In this document: piece by piece, positions 1 through 9,997 of the stretch
How positions within the stretch are numbered: position 1 is the stretch's first letter
Layout: the number at the start of each line of letters is the position of its first letter
NCBI RefSeq assembly: GCF_018402695.1
Contig: NZ_JAGYIM010000019.1
Coordinates: 248,001-312,000 of the forward strand
DNA from: Arsukibacterium sp.
GTDB lineage: Bacteria > Pseudomonadota > Gammaproteobacteria > Enterobacterales > Alteromonadaceae
DNA length: 64,000 nt
Direction: 5' to 3'
Program-made: the position numbers and the translations under genes
The notes under the pieces: generated by a model
The model's input: only the letters and a program-made list of their open reading frames with translations
Database searches by the model: none
Told to the model about the DNA's origin: nothing

Positions 1-330
1 TTTAAAGCCATCTTGCTGGCCTTGTTCACGGCCTTCGCTGTAACCTTTGGCAAAGCCTTCTTCTTTGCCCTGCAACATGCCTTCGTCATGAGCTTCCTGG
101 CGCATTTGTTCAATATCTGCTGCGGTCAGGGGTTTAACCACTAACTCTTCTTCTGCCGCTTCAGCCATTGCTGCCCGGGCTTCTGGCTGCTGCATATTCA
201 GGGCATTAGTGCGGGTATCCTGACTGCGGGCCTCAGCAGTTAAATCCGGGGTATGCCAGTGCTTAACCTGCTCTGCTGCGGCAGGGTCCGGTGAATATGG
301 CCGGTTACGGCTGTATGCGCTTTTCGTCAT
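1..330 (-). CDS. fliH: FliH, flagellar export ATPase regulator (partial, C-terminus outside window)
   Basis: The first 110 codons are present and the frame runs off the left edge. The start is the ATG at 328-330, 32 bases after the fliG stop. The readable part is acidic and Ala/Glu/Gln-rich. It ends in a Gly-spaced helical stretch (GMLQGKEEGFAKGYSEG), the GxxxG-type repeat typical of FliH. FliH is the cytoplasmic peripheral stalk that holds the FliI ATPase at the type III flagellar export gate. Its position directly after fliG fits the usual fliEFGHI order. No internal stop is seen. Confidence 0.88.
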   Translation of the reverse strand, partial: MTKSAYSRNRPYSPDPAAAEQVKHWHTPDLTAEARSQDTRTNALNMQQPEARAAMAEAAEEELVVKPLTAADIEQMRQEAHDEGMLQGKEEGFAKGYSEGREQGQQDGFK

Positions 331-362
331 CACGTCTTCCGTTGCCTGTTACAGCGGGGTTT

Positions 363-1394
363 TTATAAGAAATCTTCGCCACCGCCACCACCGAGCATAA
401 TTTCACCGGCATCTGATAAACGGCGGGCCGTAGATAAGATTTCTTTCTGCGCTGTTTCCACTTCGCTGACCCGCACCGGCCCCATCGCTTCCAAATCGTC
501 CTGCAGCAGTTCAGCTGCGCGTTTTGACATATTTTTCAGAATTTTCTCTTTTAAATTCTCGTCGGTGCCTTTCAGGGCTTTCATCAATACATCTTGCTGA
601 ATTTCCCGTAACAACACCTGAATACCACGGTCATCAACATCAACCAGATTTTCAAACACAAACATCAGGTCCTGAATTTGCTGGGCCATTTCTTCATCGT
701 GCTCACGGATTGAATCCATCAGCTGACCTTCCATATTGGTATCCAGATAATTCAGAATATCGGCCGCCGCTTTTAAACCGCCCATTTTCGCTGACTGAGT
801 ACCCGCCTGACCGGCAAATTGTTTTTCCATAATTTCGTTTAATTCCTGTAATGCTGCAGGTTGCACTTCTTCCAGATTGGCGATACGCATGGTTAAATCC
901 AACCGTACCTTCTCTGAGAACTGCGATAAAATTTCTGCCGATTGCTCCGGCTCCAGATAGGACAGCACTATGGTCTGGATTTGCGGGTGCTCGTTACGAA
1001 TAATATTGGCCACCTGCTTGGAGTCCATCCACTTCAGCGAATCCAGCCCTTTGGCACCCCCACCGAGCACAATCTGGTCAATCAGATTGGCGGCTTTTTC
1101 TTCACCCAGTGCGGCGGTCAGCGCCCGCTTAATAAACTCTTCACTCTGGAAGCCGATAGTACTGAAGTTCTGAATCTGCTCAATAAACAACCGATGCACA
1201 GCTGAGATTTTCGCCTGATTTAAATCCGTCATCTGCGCCATTGCCAGGCCGACTTTCTGTACCTGTTTAGGCTCGAGATGCTTTAAAATCTGGGCGGCAT
1301 CTTCCTCTGATAAGCTGAGCAGCAGAATGGCTGCTTTCTCAACGCCATCCAGCTTACCAACATCAAACGTAGGTTTTTCTTCTATATTATTCAT
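363..1394 (-). CDS. fliG: FliG, flagellar motor switch protein
   Basis: This 343-residue protein has the normal family length. FliG joins the MS ring (FliF) to the C ring and contacts the MotA/PomA stator, so it generates torque and takes part in direction switching. Visible hallmarks are the N-terminal FliF-binding domain, the middle-domain EHPQ motif (NEHPQIQTIVLSYLEPEQ) and a charged C-terminal helix region (KRAAELLQDDLEAMG). The end is unusually Gly-rich (GGGGGED). The ATG lies inside the last codons of fliF, an 8-base overlap that implies translational coupling. Transcription should come from the -24/-12 promoter upstream of fliE. Confidence 0.97.
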   Translation of the reverse strand: MNNIEEKPTFDVGKLDGVEKAAILLLSLSEEDAAQILKHLEPKQVQKVGLAMAQMTDLNQAKISAVHRLFIEQIQNFSTIGFQSEEFIKRALTAALGEEKAANLIDQIVLGGGAKGLDSLKWMDSKQVANIIRNEHPQIQTIVLSYLEPEQSAEILSQFSEKVRLDLTMRIANLEEVQPAALQELNEIMEKQFAGQAGTQSAKMGGLKAAADILNYLDTNMEGQLMDSIREHDEEMAQQIQDLMFVFENLVDVDDRGIQVLLREIQQDVLMKALKGTDENLKEKILKNMSKRAAELLQDDLEAMGPVRVSEVETAQKEILSTARRLSDAGEIMLGGGGGEDFL

Positions 1395-3099
1395 CTTCAG
1401 CCAACCAGTTTTTCACTACCAGAGAGGATAACTCAGGTTCATTGGCGACCAGTGCCCGAACCGCCCGCAGTAAATCTTCATCGCCGTGCAGGTCTGGCAG
1501 CATTAAGGTGCCGTCAGGTGCAAAACCCACTGCGTTTTCATCAAAACTTGAATTTAGCATATCTATGGTGTCATCACCCAGATCTAAGCCACTGCTCAGG
1601 GCTTTATCATCGTAGGCATCATCAGTTTGTTCAGGATAGATAAGTTTTTTCAGCATCGGCCGCACAATACCCAGCATCAGGGCAATGATAATAAGGCCAC
1701 CTATCAGCAAGCGCAGGATCCGTAAAAACCATTCTTCCTGATAAATTGCCAGCGCCGGCTCTTCAAACAGTTCTTCACGGACAAAGGGCACAGAGATGAC
1801 TTCGATGGTATCGCCACGCTGGGCATCAAAACCGATACCACCTTGTAACAAGCGACGAATATTGGCCAGTGCTTCCTGCGTGCGGGGCTGAGGTACCGTG
1901 ACACCATCGGCATTGGCTTCACCAGGCTCGTAATCCACCGCTACCGACACTGACAGCCGGCGGATAACCCCGCTTTGCTGTGAGGTATGACTGATAGTGG
2001 TGTCCAGCTCGTAATTTCGGGTGGCTTCTTTGTGATTGCGCCCCGGGATAACCGGCCTTGCAGCACCATCGTCCGCTTCTTCCGGAATAGTTGAATTTAG
2101 TGGCGGCTGGTTAGACAAGGCGCCGGGAATCCCCCCGCTGCTGCCACCGACACTGCTTTCTTCGATAGTCATTTCACTGCGGATAGCCGGTAAGTCGGGG
2201 TTAAAACGTTTCTGGGTTTGCTCTACAGCGGTAAAGTCCAGCATCAGGTCAACCTGAGCGGTATAGTTACCATAACCCAGCACCGGCAGCAGAATAGAGT
2301 CGACTTTCTGGCGGTATTCATCTTCCCGGGCGCGCTGCAATTCATGCTCGCGACGCGAACGGGCAGCACTACCATCCTGGGACCCACTGTTCAGCAGCCG
2401 GCCACTCTGATCACTGACTGTTACTTTAGACGGTTCCATGCCCTGCACGGCAGAGGCAACCAGATCAACAATAGCATCAACTTCGCTGTCGCGAATCACG
2501 GTACCGCCACGCGCAGTAACCAGTACGGTCGCAGACGGCGAGGCGGCCTGACGGGCAAACACATTTTCTTTCGGAATAGCCAGCAGCACGCGGGCGCGGG
2601 CAATACTTTGCAGCTCTTCAATGGTGCGGGCCAGTTGTTGTTCACGGCTGTGCTTTAACCGCTCCATTTCCAGGCGCTGACTAACACCAAAACCACTGTC
2701 CTGCAATAAAAACTCGGTTCCTGCTGAAGGCTCCTGAGTAAGGCCTGCCCGGGATAAACCCAGTTTTACCGCCTGATACTGATCTTCAGGTACATAAATC
2801 ACGTTGCCTTCCAGCTGATATTTAATTTGCTGCGCATCTAAATGATCGAGGGTTTGAATAAGCTCCTGCGTAGCATAAGTGCCCAGCGGGCGCATTTCGG
2901 CCTGACGGGCCCAGAAGAAAATTAATACGGCAATGACCAGACAAATTACCAGGGCGACCATCAGGGTAACCTGACGCATCATATCTACGCCGCCAATCGC
3001 CCCGAGAAACCCGGATTTCTGCTCCTGAGCTTCAGAATTATTTGAGCTGTTGTAATCATTAGGGCTAATTGCCAGCTCTGTCGATTGATTATCTGCCAC
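1387..3099 (-). CDS. fliF: FliF, flagellar MS-ring protein
   Basis: This 570-residue inner-membrane protein forms the MS ring, the base of the rotor and the housing of the export gate. Two transmembrane segments flank a large periplasmic region: one around residues 44-65 (MVALVICLVIAVLIFFWA) and one near 463-482 (LLIGGLIIIALMLGIV). The periplasmic part holds YscJ/FliF-type ring-building domains and a Ser/Gly/Pro-rich insert. The cytoplasmic tail ends in SSLVVKNWLAEDE, the FliG-binding region. The start is GTG at 3097-3099 with AAGGGG 7 bases upstream. It lies 10 bases downstream of fliE and overlaps fliG by 8 bases. Confidence 0.97.
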   Translation of the reverse strand: MADNQSTELAISPNDYNSSNNSEAQEQKSGFLGAIGGVDMMRQVTLMVALVICLVIAVLIFFWARQAEMRPLGTYATQELIQTLDHLDAQQIKYQLEGNVIYVPEDQYQAVKLGLSRAGLTQEPSAGTEFLLQDSGFGVSQRLEMERLKHSREQQLARTIEELQSIARARVLLAIPKENVFARQAASPSATVLVTARGGTVIRDSEVDAIVDLVASAVQGMEPSKVTVSDQSGRLLNSGSQDGSAARSRREHELQRAREDEYRQKVDSILLPVLGYGNYTAQVDLMLDFTAVEQTQKRFNPDLPAIRSEMTIEESSVGGSSGGIPGALSNQPPLNSTIPEEADDGAARPVIPGRNHKEATRNYELDTTISHTSQQSGVIRRLSVSVAVDYEPGEANADGVTVPQPRTQEALANIRRLLQGGIGFDAQRGDTIEVISVPFVREELFEEPALAIYQEEWFLRILRLLIGGLIIIALMLGIVRPMLKKLIYPEQTDDAYDDKALSSGLDLGDDTIDMLNSSFDENAVGFAPDGTLMLPDLHGDEDLLRAVRALVANEPELSSLVVKNWLAEDE

Positions 3100-3109
3100 G
3101 TGCTACCCC

Positions 3110-3448
3110 TTAAACCGGCATTGACATAATGTCTTTGTACGCTTCAACCATTTTGTTGCGTACCTGTACTGTTGCCTCAAACGCCAGTGACGATTTTTGC
3201 GCGGCAATCATCGCCTGGACCAGCGACACATTCGGATCACCCATTTCAACCCGGGTTCTCAGCTCTCCGGCTTCCATTTGCACGTTATTAACGGTTTTCA
3301 ACGCATCTTTAAATAAGGTACTGAATTCAGACTGACTGGGGTTGACCTCCGTCAGCTGATTAAGCGGTTTCATCTCGGCCGACACACTGCGGGCCTGGCT
3401 GGCCATCGATTGCATTTGGGCGTATAACGCCTGACCTTTAATGTTCAT
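3110..3448 (-). CDS. fliE: FliE, hook-basal body junction protein
   Basis: This 112-residue protein has the standard size for FliE, the adaptor between the MS ring and the rod and an early export substrate. The C-terminal half contains the conserved GDPNVSLVQAMIAAQKSSLA stretch followed by VQVRNKMVEAYKDIMSMPV, the classic FliE ending. It is the first gene of the fliEFGH operon. The ATG is about 97 bases downstream of the predicted transcription start of the -24/-12 promoter at 3556-3570. Confidence 0.96.
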   Translation of the reverse strand: MNIKGQALYAQMQSMASQARSVSAEMKPLNQLTEVNPSQSEFSTLFKDALKTVNNVQMEAGELRTRVEMGDPNVSLVQAMIAAQKSSLAFEATVQVRNKMVEAYKDIMSMPV

Positions 3449-3555
3449 AACGGTACCTTGTTAAATAAAGCCTTGTTTACAACAGCCTGATAAATGGAGC
3501 CGGTTCAGCAACGCGGTGTCAATAAATTGCCAGCGGTCGGCCACAAGGTAACTAA

Positions 3556-3570
3556 GCAGGAGTTATGCCA
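3556..3570 (-). promoter_or_regulatory. sigma54 (-24/-12) promoter of fliEFGH
   Basis: On the minus strand the site reads TGGCAT-AACTC-CTGC. The invariant GG and GC elements are at the correct spacing for RpoN (consensus TGGCAC-N5-TTGC). It points at fliE and would start transcription near 3545. The same pattern recurs upstream of flrB, flgF, flgB, flgP and the flgO genes. FlrA or FlrC, both encoded here with GAFTGA motifs, are the expected activators. Confidence 0.75.
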
Positions 3571-3597
3571 CATTTATAGTTATGATTTATATACAAA

Positions 3598-3619
3598 AAA
3601 AGCCAGCATGCTGGCTTTT
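3598..3619 (-). terminator. Rho-independent terminator after flrC
   Basis: A perfect inverted repeat, AAAAGCCAG-CATG-CTGGCTTTT, is followed on the minus strand by a run of seven T. It lies 21 bases after the flrC stop and separates flrBC from the fliE promoter. The A/T symmetry could also give weak termination in the other direction. Confidence 0.85.
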
Positions 3620-3640
3620 CAATCGTTGTAGGCAGGCTAC

Positions 3641-5065
3641 TCAGGCCGGTAACTCAATACCCGATTCCCGCATCCGGGCTAGCTTGTACCTTAAAGTACG
3701 ATCACTTATGCCAAGCTTTTCTGCCACCGCTTTGCGTTTATAAGCACAGGCTTTTAACGTTGCCAGAATAATTCGGTGCTCCTGCTCGTGTAATTCAGTT
3801 TTAAAATCCTCTGGTACCGCGGTATCTGCTGGCAATTGAGGTGTTAGTACTGACGGGGCTGCTGCTATTTCAGCTGAGGGCTGTGCCATAGATTTTGGCA
3901 CAGTTTGGCTGTCGGACATGGCAGTGGCGGTGTTTGAATCTGCTGATAACAGGATATCTGCCGGGGTAATTTGTTCTCCCTGACATAAAATCAGCGCGCG
4001 CTGGATAACATTATCCAGCTCACGGACATTACCCGGCCAGCTATGCTGCAGCAGCAGCTGCTTTGCGCTGTCACTGAGCGACAATACCGCCCGCCCCTGC
4101 TGCTGGCAGTATTTGCTGATAAGGTGCATTGCCAGCGGGGGTATATCTTCGCGCCGCTCGGCCAGCGCCGGCCAGTTTAACGGGAACACATTTAATCTGA
4201 AAAATAAATCCTGGCGGAAGCTGCCTTCAGCGACAGCCTGCTGTAAATCGCGATTACTGGTAGCCAGCACCCGCACGTCCAGCTTGATGGTTTTACGGCT
4301 GCCAAGCCGCTCAACTTCCCGCTCCTGCAATACCCGCAATAATTTGGCCTGCAGGTTTAAATCCATTTCGGTTATTTCATCCAGCAATAAGGTACCGTGT
4401 TGTGCCTGCTCAAACTTACCGGGACAGCCGGCAATCGCGCCGGTAAACGCGCCTTTTTCATAACCAAACAAGGTGGATTCCAGCATGTTTTCTGGAATAG
4501 CAGCGCAGTTAATGGCAATAAACGGGCCCTGCGCACGACCAGATTGCTGGTGAATATAGCGTGCTAGTACTTCCTTACCGGAACCACTGGGCCCGGAAAT
4601 CATCACGCTGGCCTCAGAGCGGGCGACCCGGGCAGTAAGCTCCAGTAGTGCTATGCTGGCCGGTGCCGCTACCACAGGCGTCGCCGAATTAGCTTGCTCG
4701 GCTAACACATAACGGCTGACGGTGCTGAGCAATACCTGAGGCGCAAAAGGCTTAGCCAGATAGTCTACGGCGCCAAGCCGGATGGCCTCAACCGCATCCT
4801 GCACGTTGGCATAGGCGGTCATCATTAGTACAGGCAACTGTGGATAATGTTGGCGTAAGGTCTTTAATAAAGTTAACCCGGAGACCTCGCCCATTTGCAC
4901 ATCGCTGACCACCAATTGTACCCGCTGTTTTTTCAGCAGCAACAAGGCACTTTCGGCACTGTCAGCACTAAACACCTGATAATTTGCCAGGCTCAGTGTG
5001 TCGCACAAGGCCTCACGTAACCCGGCGTCATCCTCTACTATCAGTATTGGCGTAGCTGTAGTCAT
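3641..5065 (-). CDS. flrC: FlrC/FleR, sigma54-dependent flagellar response regulator
   Basis: This 474-residue NtrC-family activator has three parts. The receiver domain (1-120) has an acidic pocket (EDD at 11-13), phospho-acceptor Asp55 in VVSDVQMG and Lys106. The AAA+ domain has Walker A GPSGSGKE at 158-165 and the sigma54-contact loop GAFTGA at 205-210. The C-terminal Fis-type HTH includes AEKLGISDRTLRYKLARMR. It should be phosphorylated by FlrB and activate middle genes for hook, basal body and FlgT/O/P. A roughly 60-residue Ser/Pro/Ala-rich linker precedes the HTH. It overlaps flrB by four bases (ATGA). Confidence 0.95.
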   Translation of the reverse strand: MTTATPILIVEDDAGLREALCDTLSLANYQVFSADSAESALLLLKKQRVQLVVSDVQMGEVSGLTLLKTLRQHYPQLPVLMMTAYANVQDAVEAIRLGAVDYLAKPFAPQVLLSTVSRYVLAEQANSATPVVAAPASIALLELTARVARSEASVMISGPSGSGKEVLARYIHQQSGRAQGPFIAINCAAIPENMLESTLFGYEKGAFTGAIAGCPGKFEQAQHGTLLLDEITEMDLNLQAKLLRVLQEREVERLGSRKTIKLDVRVLATSNRDLQQAVAEGSFRQDLFFRLNVFPLNWPALAERREDIPPLAMHLISKYCQQQGRAVLSLSDSAKQLLLQHSWPGNVRELDNVIQRALILCQGEQITPADILLSADSNTATAMSDSQTVPKSMAQPSAEIAAAPSVLTPQLPADTAVPEDFKTELHEQEHRIILATLKACAYKRKAVAEKLGISDRTLRYKLARMRESGIELPA

Positions 5066-6204
5066 TCGATACCTCTGCTTAAAGAATTAGCTTGCGGATT
5101 GTTTGGTTCAGAAAAATGAATGGGTAAATTAATAACAAAGCAGGCACCGCAATCAGGGCGTTGCAGGTACTGCACATTTCCCTGATGCGAGTTCACCACG
5201 GCCTGTACCACGGCCAGCCCCAAACCACTGCCCTGGGGCTGCCGGCTGAAGAATGGTTCAAATATATGCGGTTGTAAATCAGCAGCAATGCCCGGGCCAT
5301 TATCGGTAATGGTTAATTGTAAATTGGTACCTTGTTGCTGCGCTGAAATATGAATATGAGCGCCACCCTTCATCGCCTGAATACTGTTTTGAATAAGGTT
5401 ATTAATGGCGCCGGCCAGACTGCTGAGATTACCCAGTAAATACACATCCTGACAGCGGGTACTGATGGTCAGCTGTGCCTGATGCTGCTGCAGCAATGCC
5501 TCGGCTGCAGCCGTTACTTCATTCAGTAAACTTTGCAAGGTAAAGGGCTGCACCGCCTGGGCTGTGCCGGCACGGGCAAATAGCAACATATCGTTGACCT
5601 GCTGCTCTAAGTCATGCAGTCGTGCCAGTAATTTCTGTTGAAATTGTTGTTGTGATACAGGAGTAAGCTTACTGCTTGCCAGATTTTCAGCATATAGCAT
5701 GGCGGATGACAGTGGCGTGCGGATCTGATGAGCCAGAGTTGCCATCATTTTGCCAAGGGTAGACAAGCGCTGTAAATGAGCCAAGCGGCTTTGCAACTGG
5801 CGGGTCTGTGTCAGATCTGTCAGTACAATAAGCTGGCCTGGCTCCGGGCTCAGTGGACTGATTTCGAGTTTAACCCGACGGCCATCTTTTAAAGACACTT
5901 CCAGGCCATCATCACTGCGCGGCGCAAAACAACGGTTTATTACTTCAAGCCAGGGCTGGCCCAATAAAGGTTGGCCCAGCATGGTCGTTGCAACCGGGTT
6001 AGCTTCTGACACAATGCCTCTGCCGCTGAGTAGCACCACCCCGGCAGGTAGCACATTTATAATATGCTGCAGCCGATGGTCGGCATCACTTTGCAGGCCC
6101 GCCAAGGCCTGACTAACCATGCTGCTTAGCTCCTGCGGACAAAATGCAGCTTGAGTTAGCGCTTGCGCGGTATTGCTCGACGTAAAATGGCTGACATTGG
6201 GCAT
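5062..6204 (-). CDS. flrB: FlrB/FleS, flagellar sensor histidine kinase
   Basis: This 380-residue protein has no transmembrane segment and is therefore probably cytoplasmic, as is usual for FlrB. A PAS-like domain lies at about 45-135. The HisKA helix carries phospho-acceptor His159 in ATLAHQIRTPLSSAML. An HATPase_c domain follows with an N box (NNLIQNSIQAM), a G1 box (DNGPGIA) and a G2 box (GSGLGLAVV). It phosphorylates FlrC, whose gene overlaps it by four bases. The ATG at 6202-6204 lies 35 bases from the -24/-12 promoter. Confidence 0.94.
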   Translation of the reverse strand: MPNVSHFTSSNTAQALTQAAFCPQELSSMVSQALAGLQSDADHRLQHIINVLPAGVVLLSGRGIVSEANPVATTMLGQPLLGQPWLEVINRCFAPRSDDGLEVSLKDGRRVKLEISPLSPEPGQLIVLTDLTQTRQLQSRLAHLQRLSTLGKMMATLAHQIRTPLSSAMLYAENLASSKLTPVSQQQFQQKLLARLHDLEQQVNDMLLFARAGTAQAVQPFTLQSLLNEVTAAAEALLQQHQAQLTISTRCQDVYLLGNLSSLAGAINNLIQNSIQAMKGGAHIHISAQQQGTNLQLTITDNGPGIAADLQPHIFEPFFSRQPQGSGLGLAVVQAVVNSHQGNVQYLQRPDCGACFVINLPIHFSEPNNPQANSLSRGIE

Positions 6205-6238
6205 AGTACCTGACCTTACTGCAAATAATAAAGTTGAT

Positions 6239-6253
6239 GCAGAGATTATGCCA
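6239..6253 (-). promoter_or_regulatory. sigma54 (-24/-12) promoter of flrBC
   Basis: The minus strand reads TGGCAT-AATCT-CTGC, nearly identical to the fliE promoter and correctly spaced. It lies in the 115-base gap between flrA and flrB, pointing at flrB. In the Vibrio hierarchy flrBC is a class II operon activated by FlrA with sigma54, which matches this layout. Confidence 0.75.
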
Positions 6254-6319
6254 AGGTTAAACTATTGATTATGCTCATTAAAAAACATTATGCGCCGTCA
6301 AAGGCTTGACAGGCAGCCA

Positions 6320-7810
6320 CTACTCATCCCGGCCAAGATTATATTTGCGCATTTTTTCAACCAGGGTGGTCCGGCGCAAACCCAGCACTTCAGCAGCGCG
6401 GGCCACCACATAATCATGGTGTTGCAAAGCATTGGATATCAGCTGCACTTCCAGTTCAGCCAGGTACTCTTTTAAATCGAAGCCGTCTGCCGGGATATCA
6501 CTAAGCTGGGGCAAACTCACGGCAATACCACTATGGCTTTTAGTATTTTGCGCTGTATTGCTGTTGTCAGCGGCGACATCGTCTTCAGCGTCGTCCGCGC
6601 TCGCGGCAAACAAGTCATTGAGCATATCGCGCTCAAGCAACGCTTCCGGATACTCAGGCTGATAACTGTCTATGTCCAGATAACAATACTTTTGTGGCAG
6701 CTCCGAGACATCTACTACCTGGTCCGGATACATTATCAGCATTCGCTCCAGTAAATTAGCCAGCTCTCGCACATTGCCCGGCCAGCTGTGCAGTTTCAGA
6801 CTCTCCAGCGCCCGCTCAGTAAAGCGGATCCGGGTCTGATGACTGGCAGCCTGGCGGTTCAGTAGCTCCTGAATAAGCAAAGGCAAATCGTCACATCGCT
6901 CACTTAGGGCCGGGGTTTCAATCGGAAACACATTCAGCCGGTAAAATAAATCTTCCCGGAATTGCCCTTCGGTAATCATGTGCTCCAGGTTGCGGTGGGT
7001 CGCGGCGATGATCCGGACATCAGCTTTAATGGTCTGACTGCCACCTACCCGCTCAAAAATCCGTTCCTGTAACACCCGCAACAGCTTCACCTGCATTGGC
7101 TGGGGCATATCGCCTATTTCATCCAGAAACAGGGTGCCGCCCTGTGCCAGTTCAAACCGGCCTTTGCGGGTCGAAATGGCGCCGGTGAAGGCACCTTTCT
7201 CGTGGCCAAATAACTCACTTTCCAGCAGCTCTGCCGGTATCGCACCGCAGTTAATCGGCACAAACGGGCCGGCGGCGCGGTTCGATAGCAAATGAATATT
7301 TCGGGCGACCACTTCCTTACCGGTCCCCGACTGGCCCAATACCAGCACATTGGCATCAGTTTTAGCCACTTGCGAAATCAGAAAACGCACTTTTTGCATC
7401 GGTTCGGTCTGGCCCACCATACCATCAAACTTCAGGATAGTTTCTGTCTGACGTTGGCCGGGTAATAAACGGTGATATTGCTGACAATCTCGCAGTAACT
7501 GGGTAAGGGAGTTGTATGAAAATGGCTCAGTCAGCAAGCCAACTGCATTCGGATACTGCAGTAACGGCGTAAGTGGCTCGCCTATCAGTAAAAAAGCGCA
7601 ACTAGGGAAGCGGACCAACAAATCAGCATGTTCAGCACTGCCAACAGCGCCAAGCAACACCACCGCAGGTGTCTCTGTTGTTAATTGCTGCAACAGCGCC
7701 TGGTCACTAAGCAGCTGATGCGGTTCATTAATAAAACTGAGAACTGTCGCCAGTCGTTCGGCACGACGCTGTTGTAAATCAACAATATAAAGAGGGGGAT
7801 TTGCTGCCAT
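6320..7810 (-). CDS. flrA: FlrA/FleQ, master sigma54-dependent flagellar activator
   Basis: This 496-residue protein is FleQ-like. The N-terminal receiver-like domain (1-115) lacks the acidic pocket and phospho-Asp of a true receiver. The AAA+ core has Walker A GQSGTGKE at 159-166 and GAFTGA at 206-211, and a Fis-type HTH closes the protein ([20 protein letters not shown]). It should activate flrBC and other early -24/-12 promoters, and in FleQ relatives it responds to c-di-GMP and FlhG. The shared four-base overlap seen in flrBC is absent: flrA is a separate unit. No clear promoter was recognised upstream. The 38-base palindrome at 7875-7912 is the only striking element there. Confidence 0.95.
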   Translation of the reverse strand: MAANPPLYIVDLQQRRAERLATVLSFINEPHQLLSDQALLQQLTTETPAVVLLGAVGSAEHADLLVRFPSCAFLLIGEPLTPLLQYPNAVGLLTEPFSYNSLTQLLRDCQQYHRLLPGQRQTETILKFDGMVGQTEPMQKVRFLISQVAKTDANVLVLGQSGTGKEVVARNIHLLSNRAAGPFVPINCGAIPAELLESELFGHEKGAFTGAISTRKGRFELAQGGTLFLDEIGDMPQPMQVKLLRVLQERIFERVGGSQTIKADVRIIAATHRNLEHMITEGQFREDLFYRLNVFPIETPALSERCDDLPLLIQELLNRQAASHQTRIRFTERALESLKLHSWPGNVRELANLLERMLIMYPDQVVDVSELPQKYCYLDIDSYQPEYPEALLERDMLNDLFAASADDAEDDVAADNSNTAQNTKSHSGIAVSLPQLSDIPADGFDLKEYLAELEVQLISNALQHHDYVVARAAEVLGLRRTTLVEKMRKYNLGRDE

Positions 7811-7874
7811 TGTGCCGCATTATTGTTATTGCTTTAATTTCATTGTACTGCGCAAACCAGCGCTTGCAACCTTA

Positions 7875-7912
7875 AACGCTATTTTTTTGACAGCTGTCAA
7901 AAAAATAGCGTT
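7875..7912. repeat. 38-base perfect palindrome between orphan flagellin and flrA
   Basis: Each arm is AACGCTATTTTTTTGACAG and its exact complement, with the centre between 7893 and 7894 (AGCT). As RNA it would be a roughly 17-bp hairpin with a four-base loop. It begins 28 bases after the orphan flagellin stop and lies about 65 bases upstream of the flrA ATG. It can be a terminator for the flagellin with T runs inside the stem, a dyad operator in the flrA leader, or both. No long U tract follows it. Confidence 0.8.
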
Positions 7913-7940
7913 CGTCTGACTACGATAGCCTGTGCTGGGA

Positions 7941-8735
7941 TCAGCTTAGCAACGTTAGCGCTTGCTGCTGTTGCATCCGGGCCTGCATGGCCACGCTGGT
8001 TGAACTTTGGCTGAGAATATCGGCGGCAGTTTTTTCACTGGTTGCTTTGGCAAAGTCTAAATCTTCTATCCGGCTGCGGGCTGCAGATTCTGCTATTTGC
8101 TGACTATTCAGGTTATTGCCGGCACTGGCAAACCGGTTCGCTTCAGCACCGGCCTGAGCCTGTAATCCCCCTATCACGTCAATGGCATCAGTGATCCGGC
8201 CAAGTGACTGTTCAGCAGAAGCTGCAGAGCTGAAGTCTATATTAAATGCATCTTGGTTTTGCAACGCAGTTTGCACATCGGTTGTCGTCAGGTTAACTGC
8301 ACCATTACCGGTGCCAAAGGCGACTGACGCATCGGCGCCAAACAATTTTTTACCGGCAAACTCGGTATTGTCGATAGTCTGCTGAATGTTGGCAAGGTAG
8401 CTGTCAGCTTCAGTTTGCAACGCCTGACGCTCCTCTGCACCATAAATACCATTGCCGGCCGCTACGGCTAAACGGTTCAGTTCGCCCAGGTTATCATTAA
8501 TGCCTTGCAGGCCCTGCTCATACACACGCGCCAGGGAAATACCATCGTAGACGTTACGCTCGCCCTGCGCGTTACCATTAATACTGCTGCTCAGCTGGTT
8601 GGCAATTTGCAAGCCGGCCGCATCGTCCGCAGCACTGTTAATCCGCCGTGCTGTGGCCAGCTTTTTCAGCAGACTTTCCTGTTGCAACTGTGCCTGATTC
8701 AGGTTGTTTAAACCGGTAGGGTTATTCAGTTTCAT
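7941..8735 (-). CDS. Orphan divergent flagellin
   Basis: This 264-residue protein is of the flagellin family: the N-terminal D0/D1 signature RRINSAADDAAGLQIANQLS and the C-terminal part RSRIEDLDFAKATSEKTAAD plus a Gln-rich tail ending ALTLLS are clear. It differs strongly from the four tandem flagellins at 29.8-33.6 kb. It starts MKLNNPTGLNNL instead of MALYVNTNTSSL, lacks the tail NQRPQAALSLL, and has Met/Gln-rich replacement (VAMQARMQQQQ). It could be a minor filament subunit, a cap-proximal flagellin or a separate appendage subunit. No good sigma28 site was found upstream; a weak TGGCAT-N5-CTGT sits at 8962-8976. Confidence 0.85.
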   Translation of the reverse strand: MKLNNPTGLNNLNQAQLQQESLLKKLATARRINSAADDAAGLQIANQLSSSINGNAQGERNVYDGISLARVYEQGLQGINDNLGELNRLAVAAGNGIYGAEERQALQTEADSYLANIQQTIDNTEFAGKKLFGADASVAFGTGNGAVNLTTTDVQTALQNQDAFNIDFSSAASAEQSLGRITDAIDVIGGLQAQAGAEANRFASAGNNLNSQQIAESAARSRIEDLDFAKATSEKTAADILSQSSTSVAMQARMQQQQALTLLS

Positions 8736-8943
8736 AGCAATACTACCTGTGCGAAGAAATTGGTTATAGTTTAGTCGATCCGAGGTAAAGTTACCAATTA
8801 ACTGGCGGGCGGGTTACAACGGCGCTAAAGTTAGCCTAACATTATAAAAACACTAAAAATCTAAGTTTAGGCATGCTTTATGCTTTATGCTAAAAGTAAT
8901 GTAAAAATACGCTACCAGCTTTTTAGAGATTAGGCTTGTGGCT

Positions 8944-8973
8944 TTGTGCTAAAGTCACAACGACAGCTACTAT
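8944..8973 (+). promoter_or_regulatory. Possible sigma70-type promoter of the pse operon
   Basis: TTGTGC (8944-8949) and TACTAT (8968-8973) are 18 bases apart, 27 bases before the pseB ATG. The -10 matches TATAAT at five of six positions, the -35 only moderately. The divergent gap 8736-8999 holds no other clear site; a short ATGCTTT tandem (three partial copies near 8873-8890) lies in it. Confidence 0.35.
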
Positions 8974-8990
8974 GCCAGAAAATTTGTTGA

Positions 8991-9997
<1,007 letters not shown>

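Noticed and set aside
2218-2658. 146-codon plus-strand reading frame inside fliF
   Set aside because: It lies fully antisense to a strongly conserved gene and has no family features; a shadow frame.
3516-3532. TGACAC-N4-TTGC on the minus strand upstream of fliE as an alternative -24/-12 promoter
   Set aside because: The GG is GA and the spacing is one base short; the site at 3556-3570 is a far better match.
8873-8890. Tandem ATGCTTT repeat as a phase-variation tract
   Set aside because: Only two full copies and a partial one, in an intergenic region; too short to expect slippage.
8962-8976. TGGCAT-N5-CTGT as a sigma54 promoter for the orphan flagellin
   Set aside because: The -12 has GT instead of GC and the site is over 220 bases from the ATG; kept only as a weak note.
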